Assembly (NCBI RefSeq): GCF_021729845.1
Contig: NZ_CP063398.1
Coordinates: forward strand, 186,001-250,000
DNA from: Rhizobium sp. SL42
Lineage (GTDB): Bacteria; Pseudomonadota; Alphaproteobacteria; Rhizobiales; Rhizobiaceae
Direction: 5' to 3'
Length of the DNA stretch: 64,000 nucleotides
Shown here: positions 15,524 through 23,741 of the stretch, in pieces
Position numbering within the stretch: position 1 is the first letter of the stretch
Layout of the letters: each line of letters begins with the position of its first letter
Position numbers and translations under genes: made by a program
The notes under the pieces: generated by a model
Told to the model about the DNA's origin: nothing
The model's database searches: none
The model's input: only the letters and a program-made list of their open reading frames with translations

Positions 15524-16279
15524 ATGCCCGTTTCCTTCGATCTCACCGGCCGCAGCGCCATCGTCACCGGGGCGAATACCGGCATCGGCCAGGCCCTTGC
15601 CGTGGCACTGGCAAGCGCTGGTGCGGCAGTGCTGGGCGTCGGCCGCTCCAGCATGGCGGAAACAGCAAGCCTGATCGAGGGGCAGGGCGGACGTTTCGCG
15701 GGCTTTTCCGCCGATCTCGGCACAATCGCGCCGGTCAACAGTATCGTGGACGCAGCACTGGATGCGTTCGGTTCCGTCGATATTCTGATCAACAATGCCG
15801 GTATCATCCGTCGGGCCGATGCCATCGACTTTACCGAGGCCGATTGGGACGATGTGATGGATATCAACCTCAAGAGCGCCTTCTTCCTGTCCCAGGCCGT
15901 GGCCAAGCGCATGATCCCGCAAGGCCACGGCAAGATCATCAACATTGCATCGATGCTCTCCTTCCAGGGCGGTATCCGCATACCATCCTATACCGCGTCG
16001 AAAAGCGGGCTGGCGGGCCTCACCCGGCTCCTTGCCTGCGAGTGGGCCGCCAAGGGCATCAATGTCAACGCGATCGCGCCGGGATACTTCGTCACCAACA
16101 ATACGACTGCGCTCCGAGAGGACCAGAAACGCTCGGCCGATATCCTTGCGCGTATTCCTGCCGGTCGTTGGGGCGACCCCGCCGAACTCGGCGGCGCAGC
16201 GGTGTTTCTTGCCTCCGACGCGGCAGCCTATGTGCATGGCACCGTGCTGCCCGTCGACGGCGGCTGGCTGGCGCGCTGA
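15524..16279 (+). CDS. kduD: 2-dehydro-3-deoxy-D-gluconate 5-dehydrogenase (KduD), SDR family
   Basis: The 251-residue short-chain dehydrogenase has the NAD-binding TGANTGIGQ, the NNAGIIRR segment, and the catalytic Ser-Tyr-Lys in SMLSFQGGIRIPSYTASK. It follows E. coli KduD closely through FQGGIR.PSYTASKSG, INVNAIAPGY..TNNT, RIPAGRWG and the C-terminal VDGGWLAR. KduD interconverts 2,5-diketo-3-deoxygluconate and 2-keto-3-deoxygluconate in pectin and uronate breakdown. ATG 15524 has a perfect AGGAGG; the longer open frame is not needed. It lies 48 bases after the GntR gene and 27 before kdgK. Confidence 0.9.
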   Translation: MPVSFDLTGRSAIVTGANTGIGQALAVALASAGAAVLGVGRSSMAETASLIEGQGGRFAGFSADLGTIAPVNSIVDAALDAFGSVDILINNAGIIRRADAIDFTEADWDDVMDINLKSAFFLSQAVAKRMIPQGHGKIINIASMLSFQGGIRIPSYTASKSGLAGLTRLLACEWAAKGINVNAIAPGYFVTNNTTALREDQKRSADILARIPAGRWGDPAELGGAAVFLASDAAAYVHGTVLPVDGGWLAR

Positions 16280-16306
16280 ACGACACAGAAATCAGGGGGC
16301 AGAACA

Positions 16307-17218
16307 ATGAAACGTATCGTCTCGATCGGCGAATGCATGGGGGAACTGTCGGAGACCGGCGTGCCCGGCACCTTGTCCATGGGCTTTGCAGGCGACACCC
16401 TGAACACCGCCTGGTATCTGCGTCGCATGCTGCCCGGCGACTGGACGGTGGACTATGTCACCGCGGTGGGCACGGACGGGCTATCCAACCGTCTGGTGGA
16501 GTACCTCGACAGCGAGCGCATTGGCACGCGCCATATCCAGCGGCTTTCCGACAAGACGATCGGCCTTTATTACATTGAGCTCAAAAATGGCGAGCGCAGC
16601 TTCACCTATTGGCGTTCCGACAGTGCAGCCAAGCGATTGGCAGGCGATGTCGAAACACTTGAACAGGCACTCGCGGGCGCATCGATCGCCTATTGGTCAG
16701 GCATCACGCTCGCCATCCTCGCACAGGCCGACCGCCAGACATTGATCGACGCCTTGATGCGTTTTGCGGCGCGGGGCGGCAAGGTCATTTTTGACCCCAA
16801 TCTTCGCCCCCGCCTTTGGGAAAGCGCCGACGCCATGCGGGAATGGATCACGCGCGCAGCCGGTATTGCCGATCTCTGCCTTCCATCGCACGAAGACGAG
16901 GCATCCTGGTTTGGAGACCGGGATGCCGAAGCGACCGCGAAACGCTACCGGCAGGCAGGTGCAAAACGCGTCGCGGTAAAGAATGGTCCCGGTGAAATCA
17001 GCCTGCTGGATGCCGACGGTCAACTGGCCATCGTGCCGGTCCAACCGGCAGCCATTGTCGTCGACACGACTGCTGCGGGCGACAGCTTCAATGCGGGTTT
17101 CATGGCAGCAGAGCTTGCCGGTGGCACAATGGCGCAGGCGGCAAGTGCCGGCGCTGCGCTGGCCGGCAGGGTCATCGGCGCGCGCGGCGCGCTGGTGCCG
17201 CAGGCAATCGAGGTTTAG
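16307..17218 (+). CDS. kdgK: 2-keto-3-deoxygluconate kinase (KdgK), PfkB family
   Basis: The 303-residue kinase begins RIVSIGECMGELSE and continues GFAGDTLNTAWYLRR, YVTAVGTD, GLYYIEL..GERSFTYWR, all close to E. coli KdgK. The PfkB C-terminal signature DTTAAGDSFNAGFMA contains the catalytic Asp. It phosphorylates 2-keto-3-deoxygluconate to KDPG for the Entner-Doudoroff pathway, using the KduD product of the preceding gene. No KDPG aldolase gene lies in the window, so it must be elsewhere. Confidence 0.9.
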   Translation: MKRIVSIGECMGELSETGVPGTLSMGFAGDTLNTAWYLRRMLPGDWTVDYVTAVGTDGLSNRLVEYLDSERIGTRHIQRLSDKTIGLYYIELKNGERSFTYWRSDSAAKRLAGDVETLEQALAGASIAYWSGITLAILAQADRQTLIDALMRFAARGGKVIFDPNLRPRLWESADAMREWITRAAGIADLCLPSHEDEASWFGDRDAEATAKRYRQAGAKRVAVKNGPGEISLLDADGQLAIVPVQPAAIVVDTTAAGDSFNAGFMAAELAGGTMAQAASAGAALAGRVIGARGALVPQAIEV

Positions 17219-17239
17219 CCTGTCCGACTAGGCACCAAG

Positions 17240-17395
17240 CTAGCCGCCGGTGACCGTGAAATAGCCCCAGGCGGCGGCGAGTGCCGCAAGCACGCCAACC
17301 CATATCAGTGCCTTGCGTGTACCCGGCGTCAGGGACCGTTTCGGCTTCGGCGCCTTGGGTTCCGGCGGGCGCTCGAATTTAATGACATTCGACAT
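17240..17395 (-). CDS. Small single-span membrane protein, 51 residues
   Basis: A short frame starting at ATG 17395 encodes MSNVIKFERPPEPK, a Lys/Pro-rich segment (APKPKRSLTPGTRKA), then one hydrophobic span (LIWVGVLAALAAAWGYF) and a short tail ending in TGG. The basic-then-hydrophobic layout predicts an inner-membrane protein with its N terminus in the cytosol. It is convergent with kdgK and is too short for common ORF cut-offs. Its composition and clear start make it look real, but I do not recognise a family or function. Confidence 0.55.
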   Translation of the reverse strand: MSNVIKFERPPEPKAPKPKRSLTPGTRKALIWVGVLAALAAAWGYFTVTGG

Positions 17396-17870
17396 GGTAT
17401 TCTCTCGTTTCTCCGAAGCATGCTTATAGACGCGACGGGTTTCAAAAGTCCTGACATTCCAACATCCAGAACCGACGCCAAGCGATCGGGCGCGCCATCA
17501 TGCCCCATGCGGCCGAAGCGACGCGCATACGAAGTGATTCGACGCCATTCCAGGCAACGCTGCAACGCCTCAATCGCAAAATTTCTCGCACAGCCGTCGG
17601 GGACACTCTGCGTTCACTTGTGACCGACGTTACACGAAGAACACATCGAAAAGATCGATAACCATTCATCTGCAGCCGTGGAATTTTTCAATCATTAATT
17701 CGAATGTTCGAAAATTTTTTCTGACTCAGCAAAGGTCTTGATGTGTATATTTGTGCGCGCTAGCGTCCGCAAATGCGGGGAAACCGGGCTTTCGAACCAA
17801 TGTCTGCTCTGGCTTGCAGATGTCTCAAAGCCAGGGCCTGAGCAGATCATGAAACCAGTGAACTGGAAGA
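17396..17870. other. Intergenic region without a supportable gene
   Basis: About 475 bases between the small membrane protein and the PAS regulator. Minus-strand frames here lack recognisable domains. The right half becomes AT-rich (17680-17720) and holds the TTCGAA dyad listed separately, so it probably carries promoters for both flanking genes. Confidence 0.5.
17699..17712. promoter_or_regulatory. Inverted repeat TTCGAA-TG-TTCGAA
   Basis: TTCGAATGTTCGAA in an AT-rich stretch about 160 bases upstream of the PAS-HTH regulator gene is a near-perfect palindrome and a plausible operator. The binding protein is unknown; the downstream XRE-type regulator is one candidate. Confidence 0.35.
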
Positions 17871-18962
17871 ATGCAGGAAAAATCGTCGGTCGGCAGCAAA
17901 TCGGATACGGAGTTGAGCTCGGAACAGTTCGAGGCCGCCGTGCGCAAAATGTCCGGCATCTCGTCGGCGCATTTTCTCAAACTTGTCGAAGATCGCGGCA
18001 CGATCGGATTCTGGTCCAGCGACATCGCAACAGGGCAGGGATCCGCAACGCTCGGCCTGCTTCGGCTGCTTGGACTGGAAAACGGCGCGCAATTTCGCAT
18101 TGCCGATTTTAGCCGCTTTATCCATCCGGACGATCGCGGCTACGGCGAGGACATCTGGACCACGATCCGCCAAGGCATCCCGGTCAACCGGAATTTTCGT
18201 ATCATCCGCTCTGATCGAACCGTACGATGGGTGGAATTCAAGAGCGAAGTGGTTCTCGACGCACAGCAAAAGCCGTTCAAGGCCATCGGCCTGATCATCG
18301 ATGTCACCGACCAGCAGGAAGGTCGGCAGGCGCTGGAAGATGCCCTGGACCGGTACCGGGCGCTGGTTGGCTCGCTGGCAACCATGGAATGGCGCTCGTC
18401 AGCGGATGGCCATCCGATCTTTTCCCACGGGTGGACAGCTCTCACAGGACAGGTTGAGATGGATGCCGCCAACAACGGCTGGCTCCAGACAATTCATCCC
18501 GACGACCGTGAACTGGTAAGCCGCAAATGGCAGGAATCCGTCTCGACGCTCGCGCCTTATGCGCTCAATCACCGGATCCTGTTGATCAATGGCCACTACG
18601 AATGGTTTCACGCGCGGGCCGTGCCGATCATAAAGCGGGGCGGACGCAGCCATGAATGGCTTGGCATCATCATGCGCCAGGCGGACCTGAAGCGCGAAGC
18701 GCCGATGGCGCCTCCCTCAATGAACATGCTCACGCCCATACAGGTCAGGGCCGCCCGCGCCATGTTGCAATGGACGCTTGACGAGCTGTCTCAGGTCTCC
18801 GGCGTTTCCGTATCCTCGATCCGCCGCATCGAAGGCGAGGGGGAGCGGGCAACGAGGCCCGCTTCGCTGCATGCCATTCGCACCGCATTCGAGGAGTATG
18901 GCATCCAATTCGCGGTCAATTCCGCCGGCGCCGTCACGGTCACGTTCCTCGGCCAAAAATAG
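17871..18962 (+). CDS. PAS-PAS-HTH (XRE) transcriptional regulator
   Basis: The 363-residue protein has a first PAS fold at about residues 35-150 (GFWSSDIATGQ..., FIHPDDR, VRWVEFKSEVVLD, GLIIDVTD). A second lies at about 160-275 (TMEWRSSADGHPIFSHGW, TIHPDDRELV, YEWFHARAVPI, LGIIM). A C-terminal Cro/C1-type HTH follows (LTPIQVRAARAMLQWTLDEL, SGVSVSSIRRIEGEG). No kinase or output enzyme domain is seen, so it is probably a one-component sensor-regulator that reads a ligand, redox or light signal through PAS. It stands alone. The ATG at 17871 has GGAAG very close to it, so the exact start is uncertain. Confidence 0.78.
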   Translation: MQEKSSVGSKSDTELSSEQFEAAVRKMSGISSAHFLKLVEDRGTIGFWSSDIATGQGSATLGLLRLLGLENGAQFRIADFSRFIHPDDRGYGEDIWTTIRQGIPVNRNFRIIRSDRTVRWVEFKSEVVLDAQQKPFKAIGLIIDVTDQQEGRQALEDALDRYRALVGSLATMEWRSSADGHPIFSHGWTALTGQVEMDAANNGWLQTIHPDDRELVSRKWQESVSTLAPYALNHRILLINGHYEWFHARAVPIIKRGGRSHEWLGIIMRQADLKREAPMAPPSMNMLTPIQVRAARAMLQWTLDELSQVSGVSVSSIRRIEGEGERATRPASLHAIRTAFEEYGIQFAVNSAGAVTVTFLGQK

Positions 18963-18994
18963 AAACCACCGGCGCCGGTTCGAGTCCGTTCAGC

Positions 18995-20287
18995 TCAGCT
19001 TGTCAGGCGCGGCATGCTGACGATTTTCTTGAACAGGGCATTCATCGCATTTGTGATGCCTTCACTTGGGCTCACTTCGAAGAACAGGCCGGGCGAGGCG
19101 CAGGCTTCCATGCGCTTGGGGATCTCCGACTGAAAAGGCTTGATCCATTTGTTGTACCAGTCGTTGGTCGGAAGCGGCAGGTAGGTCGTGTAGAGAACCG
19201 CGATGCGATAGCCCTTTGCCTTGAGCGCAGTGCATTCCGTGATATCGATCGGCTCCTGGCACCGTCTGCCCGTGGTTGGCTTCGTACAGGTGCTGGGTTT
19301 TTCGGAATCGCCGACGCCGTCTGAAACAAAGAAGACGACCTTTTCCGGACTCCCGGCTGATACGCCGGTGCCAGGCGCGCCGATCAGTTGTCCAATATTC
19401 TTCAGTGCCCGGTCGAAATTCGTCTGCTGGTCGTTGTCGTAGCCCTGCTCCGGAATCGACATGAGGCCGATCTTCGCCGCCTTCGTTTGCACGGAATCGA
19501 GGTTTTCGGTCAGCGCCGCGACTTCAAGCAGCTTGGTATCCTCCGCCTTTTCGCCGAAAGTATAGACGGCCATGCGGTACTGGTTCGAGCTCTTGCGCAG
19601 GCTTTTCGCCGTCTCCATCAAGGCGGCGGTTGCCTTGGCCACGACATCGATGCGGATCGTCACCCCAAGCGTCTTGGCAAGGTTGTAGTAGCTGTTCTTG
19701 TTCTCCACGCCATTCTTGACGATATGGCACGCAAATGCGCACTTATCCGACGTGTTGTTGACCATCTTGGTAACATCAGCCGGCGTTGCGCCGACGCCCA
19801 TGGACGGTGTGTTGTCGAGCAACAGATAGAAATCGCGAAATGTCTGCGTCTGGAACGTGGCTTCCGCCTTGCCCGATACCGTGACCGCGTCCTGGCCCAG
19901 TATCCGGGCGAGGGTGGTGGGCACCTTCGCCTTGTAGCTGAACACCGCCTTCAGCTCACTCCCTTGCTTGACCACATCCACATCGGTGCTGATCAGCTCA
20001 TAGCCTTCGGCACCGCCGGTCTGTGCGATAAAAATCTTCCTTGCATCGGCGACCGCGGCCGTCAGGTGGCCGTCCGAACTCATCTGCATCGCCTCGGCAA
20101 CGCCGGCGGAACTTTCAGCCACTGCCGCGATCGCCGCAGCATCGGCGGCGCCCTGAAGCGTCGTTTTCACCAGCAAGGCATCGCTGATATCCAGTGCAAG
20201 GCCTGCCGTCCCAATGACCGGTACCAATAGCAGAGCGGTCATCATCCCGAAATTGCCTGAACGATCACCCAAAAGACGCTTCAACAT
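18995..20287 (-). CDS. TadG-like pilus-assembly protein with von Willebrand A domain
   Basis: The 430-residue protein starts MLKRLLGDRSGNFGMMTALLLVPVIGTAGLALDI, the TadE/TadG N-terminal pattern (basic residues, short Gly-rich motif, one membrane span). A ubiquitous low-complexity segment follows (QGAADAAAIAAVAESS). The rest is a vWA-like domain with FYLLLDNTPSMG (a MIDAS-like DxxxS variant, DNTPS) and VVFFVSDGVGDS. Such proteins accompany Flp/Tad pili but also occur alone in rhizobia. The frame extends upstream to 20431, but that part reads as non-coding. No other tad genes are adjacent, so its secretion partners must be elsewhere. Confidence 0.78.
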   Translation of the reverse strand: MLKRLLGDRSGNFGMMTALLLVPVIGTAGLALDISDALLVKTTLQGAADAAAIAAVAESSAGVAEAMQMSSDGHLTAAVADARKIFIAQTGGAEGYELISTDVDVVKQGSELKAVFSYKAKVPTTLARILGQDAVTVSGKAEATFQTQTFRDFYLLLDNTPSMGVGATPADVTKMVNNTSDKCAFACHIVKNGVENKNSYYNLAKTLGVTIRIDVVAKATAALMETAKSLRKSSNQYRMAVYTFGEKAEDTKLLEVAALTENLDSVQTKAAKIGLMSIPEQGYDNDQQTNFDRALKNIGQLIGAPGTGVSAGSPEKVVFFVSDGVGDSEKPSTCTKPTTGRRCQEPIDITECTALKAKGYRIAVLYTTYLPLPTNDWYNKWIKPFQSEIPKRMEACASPGLFFEVSPSEGITNAMNALFKKIVSMPRLTS

Positions 20288-20478
20288 AGAATCCCCCAAA
20301 ACCTTGGGGGCCTTTTTACACAGTGATCGTGACGAAACCCCTGAGACAGATGGTTTATGAAATGCTGCTGATGGATGTTTGCGCACTCGTCCAGGCCGCG
20401 GCCGCGACGGATGAGCAGACATCGCCGTCATCCACGCAGACGCGGCTTCACCAGCATCAGAATCGCTGATGCACTTGC

Positions 20479-20928
20479 CTAGCGCTTCTTTCTGGGCGGA
20501 TTATCGACATCAAACACATCACGCGCCAGGCGGATCTGGCCATGATGACTTGCGGCCCAGGCGACCAGCGCGGAAACCGGCTCGAGCAGGGATCGACCAA
20601 GATCGGTCAGCCGGTACTCGACGCTTGGCGGCTGGGTCGCAAACACATGCCGGCTGATCAATCCATCACGCTGCAGAGTGCGCAAGGTGCTGGTAAGCAT
20701 GGCCTGGGAAATGTCGGGGATGGCGCGCCGCAATTCGCCGAAGCGATGCGTGCTTTGTCCAAGCGTCCCGAGAATGAGCGTGCTCCACTTGTCGCCGATA
20801 TGCGAAAAGACGTCACGCACCGGGCATTTTTCGGAGGAGAATTCGGAACTGCCGCTTTGTCCTGTCTTCAAGCCGGTGGTCTCAACCCGTTCACTCTGCT
20901 TGCTTTCGATCCGCTCCTGCAGCGTCAT
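20479..20928 (-). CDS. HxlR-family redox/quinone-responsive regulator (YtfH-like)
   Basis: The 149-residue protein is a winged-helix HxlR/DUF24 regulator: [53 protein letters not shown] and [18 protein letters not shown]. The single Cys near residue 35 (KCPV) is the position where electrophiles or quinones are sensed in several family members. It is divergent from a QorB-like quinone reductase, the same pairing as ytfG-ytfH in E. coli, so it most likely represses that gene. AAGGA precedes its ATG. Confidence 0.85.
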   Translation of the reverse strand: MTLQERIESKQSERVETTGLKTGQSGSSEFSSEKCPVRDVFSHIGDKWSTLILGTLGQSTHRFGELRRAIPDISQAMLTSTLRTLQRDGLISRHVFATQPPSVEYRLTDLGRSLLEPVSALVAWAASHHGQIRLARDVFDVDNPPRKKR

Positions 20929-20990
20929 CCGGTATCCTTTCCAAAACCTGGTTCTAAAAAACTGCCTACTTTACCGCAGCTCGGCGATCT

Positions 20991-21005
20991 GTAATCTACA
21001 CTTAC
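20991..21005. promoter_or_regulatory. Candidate HxlR operator dyad
   Basis: GTAATCTACACTTAC, a GTAA-N7-TTAC dyad, lies midway between the divergent HxlR regulator and quinone reductase genes, where a repressor of both would bind. The arms are short, so the support is moderate. Confidence 0.35.
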
Positions 21006-21075
21006 TCTGTTTTTCAGACCAGCCATTGTTTACAGAGCAATTTGTGGCCGGTCGCACACTGAAAGTGGACAAGAC

Positions 21076-21975
21076 ATGACTGCGAAATATCTCGTCACCG
21101 GCGCAACCGGCCACCTCGGCCAGGCAGTTCTACGCCATCTCGTCGAAACCTATGACGTAGCCCCGGCCGATATCATTGCCGCAAGCCGCAAGCCAGACGC
21201 GCTTGCCGACTGGGCTGCGAAGGGTATGGCCATTCGGGCCGTGGATTTCGACGATGCCGCATCCATGCAAACGGCATTTGCCGGCGTTGAGCGTGTGCTC
21301 ATCATCAGCACCGATACCCTCGACCGTCCCGGACATCGCCTGAACCAGCACCGCGCAGCGATCAAGGCCGCGGAGCAGGCGGGCGTGCGGCATGTGCTCT
21401 ACACATCCATGCCGGAACCGGAAAATTCGCCGCTGCTGTTCGCACCGGACCACGAAGGCACCGAAGCGGCCCTCAAGGCGAGCGGGCTACCGGCCTGGAC
21501 GATCCTGCGCAACAACTGGTATTTCGAGAACCTGTTCATGAGCGCCGGCTCGGTTCTGTCCTCCGGCCACTGGTATTCGGCCGCCGGGCAGGGGCGCATC
21601 GCTCATATTGCGCGCCACGACCTGGCGCGAGCTGCCGCCGCGGCCCTGATCGCGAAGGAAGACGGCAAGTCGATCTACACGCTGACAGGCTCGAATTCCT
21701 ACAGCCACCAGGACATCGCACAGCTGCTTGCCAAGGCCACCGGTCGCGACATAACGGTAATCGACGTTCCGCTCGAAGGCCTCGTCCAGGGGATGATCGG
21801 CGCCGGCCTGCCGGAACCGGTCGCCCGTGTGTTTGCATCAATCGACACCATGGTGGGTGTCGGCGGGCTCTCCCGGATCACCACAGATTTCAAAACCCTG
21901 ACAGGTGTCGAGCCGCGATCCTTCGAATCCTGGCTCGACAGCCAATCCGGCGCTTTCCGTGCCATGACCCAGTAG
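21076..21975 (+). CDS. NmrA-like NAD(P)H:quinone oxidoreductase (QorB/YtfG-like)
   Basis: The 299-residue atypical SDR has an N-terminal dinucleotide-binding motif (YLVTGATGHLGQAVLRHL), then VDFDDAASMQTAF, VLIISTD, HVLYTSMPEPENSPL, LRNNWYFENL and GRIAHIARHDLARAAA, which match the E. coli QorB (YtfG) type. It would reduce quinones with NADPH and so protect against reactive quinones. The divergent HxlR gene is its likely regulator. A good intrinsic terminator lies 77 bases after the stop. Confidence 0.85.
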   Translation: MTAKYLVTGATGHLGQAVLRHLVETYDVAPADIIAASRKPDALADWAAKGMAIRAVDFDDAASMQTAFAGVERVLIISTDTLDRPGHRLNQHRAAIKAAEQAGVRHVLYTSMPEPENSPLLFAPDHEGTEAALKASGLPAWTILRNNWYFENLFMSAGSVLSSGHWYSAAGQGRIAHIARHDLARAAAAALIAKEDGKSIYTLTGSNSYSHQDIAQLLAKATGRDITVIDVPLEGLVQGMIGAGLPEPVARVFASIDTMVGVGGLSRITTDFKTLTGVEPRSFESWLDSQSGAFRAMTQ

Positions 21976-22052
21976 TTGGCATTCCGGCCACCGCCCTGGC
22001 CGGGAGCAGGTTCGGCAACGGAACCTCGACCCCACACGTGCCGACCTGCAAG

Positions 22053-22087
22053 GCCGTCCGCTTCCACAGCGGACGGCTTATTTTTCC
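22053..22087 (+). terminator. Rho-independent terminator after the quinone reductase gene
   Basis: GCCGTCCGC (22053-22061), a 7-base loop and GCGGACGGC (22069-22077) form a perfect 9-bp stem followed by TTATTTTTCC, a clear U-rich tail on the plus strand. Confidence 0.85.
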
Positions 22088-22333
22088 TTGGGCCGATCAT
22101 GCTCACGTTCCGTTTCTACAGCGTATTTTGCGCAGCAAGAACCGCAGGCTATTTGCCATCCCGAGTCCACAACCCGACAACACATTCGCCGGTACCACTT
22201 CAAAAGGGACCACGGTTCGGGATATGCAGCGCAGAGAAGCCAACGGGTGGACGCAATGTCATCCGTGGCCGGTCCATTGCCCGATACGGCCTTTCCGCCG
22301 CGCTGTCTGCAACCGCAAGGCGCCCCTTGTTTT
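22088..22333. other. Intergenic stretch without a supportable gene
   Basis: About 245 bases between the terminator and the toxin-antitoxin operator. Open frames exist in several phases but none has a recognisable domain or a ribosome binding site, and nothing else was seen. Confidence 0.45.
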
Positions 22334-22349
22334 GACGCTTTTTAGCGTC
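22334..22349. promoter_or_regulatory. Inverted repeat, candidate Xre-RES operator
   Basis: GACGCTTTTTAGCGTC, a 6-bp inverted repeat around four T, lies about 36 bases before the antitoxin start. The site is in the position expected for autorepression of a RES/Xre toxin-antitoxin operon. Confidence 0.5.
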
Positions 22350-22384
22350 TATATTTGAGGCGCTGGATAAAGAGAGATACTGCG

Positions 22385-22735
22385 ATGGGACTGGTTCAAT
22401 ATTCGGACGACGGCTTCTTCGCGCCGCGGAAAATCGCCGAGGCATTCCGCACGACCAGCGAAGAGGTTGCCCGGACCGCGGGACTGGGAAAGGATGCCGT
22501 ACAACGCAAGGATCGCGTCCGTTCGGACAAGACACAAAGACGGCTGCGTGAAATGATTGAAATCATTAACAAAACGGAACCACGATTCGGTTCCGGGCTG
22601 ATGGCCTATGCGTGGTTCCGGTCCGAGCCGCTTCCGGGGTTCTCCGGACAGACGGCAATGCAGCTCGTTCGCAATGGCCGGGCAGAAGAGGTTCTCGACT
22701 ACATTGACGCCGTCGATGCGGGCGTCCACGCCTGA
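22385..22735 (+). CDS. Xre/MbcA/ParS-family antitoxin
   Basis: The 116-residue protein has an N-terminal helix-turn-helix-like part (APRKIAEAFRTTSEEVARTAGLGKDAVQRKDR) and the C-terminal toxin-binding region of MbcA/ParS antitoxins (WFRSEPLPGFSGQTAMQLVRNGRAEEVLDYIDAVDAG). It neutralises the RES-domain toxin encoded five bases downstream. ATG 22385 is chosen over a start ten codons earlier because AGAGAG lies just upstream. A dyad in the promoter suggests autoregulation. Confidence 0.87.
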   Translation: MGLVQYSDDGFFAPRKIAEAFRTTSEEVARTAGLGKDAVQRKDRVRSDKTQRRLREMIEIINKTEPRFGSGLMAYAWFRSEPLPGFSGQTAMQLVRNGRAEEVLDYIDAVDAGVHA

Positions 22736-22740
22736 CCCCG

Positions 22741-23238
22741 ATGCGCTACGCCGGCCCAGTCTATCGCGCCCTCAACCCGGTCTTCGCACGCGAGCCGCTC
22801 TCCGGGCGTGGTGCCGAACTCTATGGCGGTCGCTTCAATCCGAAGGGAATACCGGCGCTTTATGCTTCGCTGTCGATGATCACCGCATTGCGAGAAGTGA
22901 ACCAAATCGGCAGCCTGCAGCCAACGACACTGGTTTCCTACGATGCGGACATCGAGCGCATCTTTGACACACGCGACATTGAAGCACTCAAAGCGCGCGG
23001 CATGGACCATTCCATGCTCTCGGCCAATACATGGCGCGACCAGATGAAAGCCGAAGGTCAGTCGCGAACGCAGAAATTTTCCCGCGACCTGATTGCAGAG
23101 GGTTACTGCGCGCTTCTCGTCAGAAGCTTTGCTTCCGGCGCCGTCGAAGAAGACCTCAATCTGGTACTTTGGCAATGGGGAGCGACGGCACCATCGCGAC
23201 TGACACTGATTGACGACGAAAACCGGCTCTCAAGGTAG
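22741..23238 (+). CDS. RES-domain toxin
   Basis: The 165-residue protein has the RES signature residues: Arg in VYRALNPVF, SGRGAELYGGRFNPKGIPALYAS, SLSMITALREV (Glu) and the conserved Ser in LVRSFASGA. RES toxins (MbcT, ParT, Xre-RES pairs) are ADP-ribosyltransferase-fold enzymes that degrade NAD+ or modify a target protein. The key Arg, Glu and Ser appear intact, so the toxin is probably active. It follows its antitoxin by five bases in one operon. Confidence 0.87.
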   Translation: MRYAGPVYRALNPVFAREPLSGRGAELYGGRFNPKGIPALYASLSMITALREVNQIGSLQPTTLVSYDADIERIFDTRDIEALKARGMDHSMLSANTWRDQMKAEGQSRTQKFSRDLIAEGYCALLVRSFASGAVEEDLNLVLWQWGATAPSRLTLIDDENRLSR

Positions 23239-23382
23239 CATCGGCAGCAGATGCCTCGGCAATCGGGTGATTAGTTCCATAATGTATATTATGCCGCCAC
23301 ATTTGCGTGGTGGGTACATTCTATTTTACAGTGCGACAGTCTCGCCTCTCGGCGCACACACCAAGGCCTTCATCATTGAACG

Positions 23383-23416
23383 AAAAAGCCGCCTGCCGAA
23401 GTTTCGGAGGCGGCTT
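23383..23416 (-). terminator. Rho-independent terminator of the minCDE operon
   Basis: Read on the minus strand, AAGCCGCC and GGCGGCTT (23416-23409 with 23393-23386) form a GC-rich stem with an inner CCGAA/TTCGG extension, followed by a run of five T (23387-23383). It lies about 60 bases after the minE stop codon. Confidence 0.8.
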
Positions 23417-23477
23417 GTCAATGATGGCACGCGCGATCGGCACAAAACGCTCAATGCGCGTGCGTCTCGCAGAAGAG

Positions 23478-23741
23478 TTATGCGGCAAGCCTTGCCGCAT
23501 TCAGCGGGATCTCGACATCGATCTCGAGGATGGAAACGTGATCGTCACGATCCATCTTGACCTGGACCTTGTCGCGGTCGAACTCCACGTGCTTGGCGAT
23601 CACGGCCAGGATTTCTTCGCGCAAGACGGAGACCAGATCGGATTCCAGGGACGCGCGTTCATGCGCCAGCAAGACCTGAAGCCGCTCCCGGGCCATCGGT
23701 GCAGAACGGTGTTGCTTGCGAAACAGGGAGAAAATGCTCAT
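23478..23741 (-). CDS. minE: Cell-division topological specificity factor MinE
   Basis: The 87-residue protein matches MinE: an N-terminal amphipathic membrane-targeting segment ([10 protein letters not shown]), the anti-MinCD helix region ([19 protein letters not shown]), and the topological domain with [17 protein letters not shown] and [21 protein letters not shown]. It stimulates the MinD ATPase and drives pole-to-pole oscillation so that the FtsZ ring forms at midcell. Its start overlaps the minD stop by four bases. Confidence 0.95.
   Translation of the reverse strand: MSIFSLFRKQHRSAPMARERLQVLLAHERASLESDLVSVLREEILAVIAKHVEFDRDKVQVKMDRDDHVSILEIDVEIPLNAARLAA

Noticed and set aside
17442..17669. 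75-codon minus-strand frame between the small membrane protein and the PAS regulator
   Set aside because: Arg/Trp-rich product with no recognisable domain and no clear ribosome binding site.
20288..20431. 48-codon N-terminal extension of the TadG-like protein
   Set aside because: The extension is Ser/Arg/Pro-rich and precedes the natural TadG start with its basic residues and membrane span.
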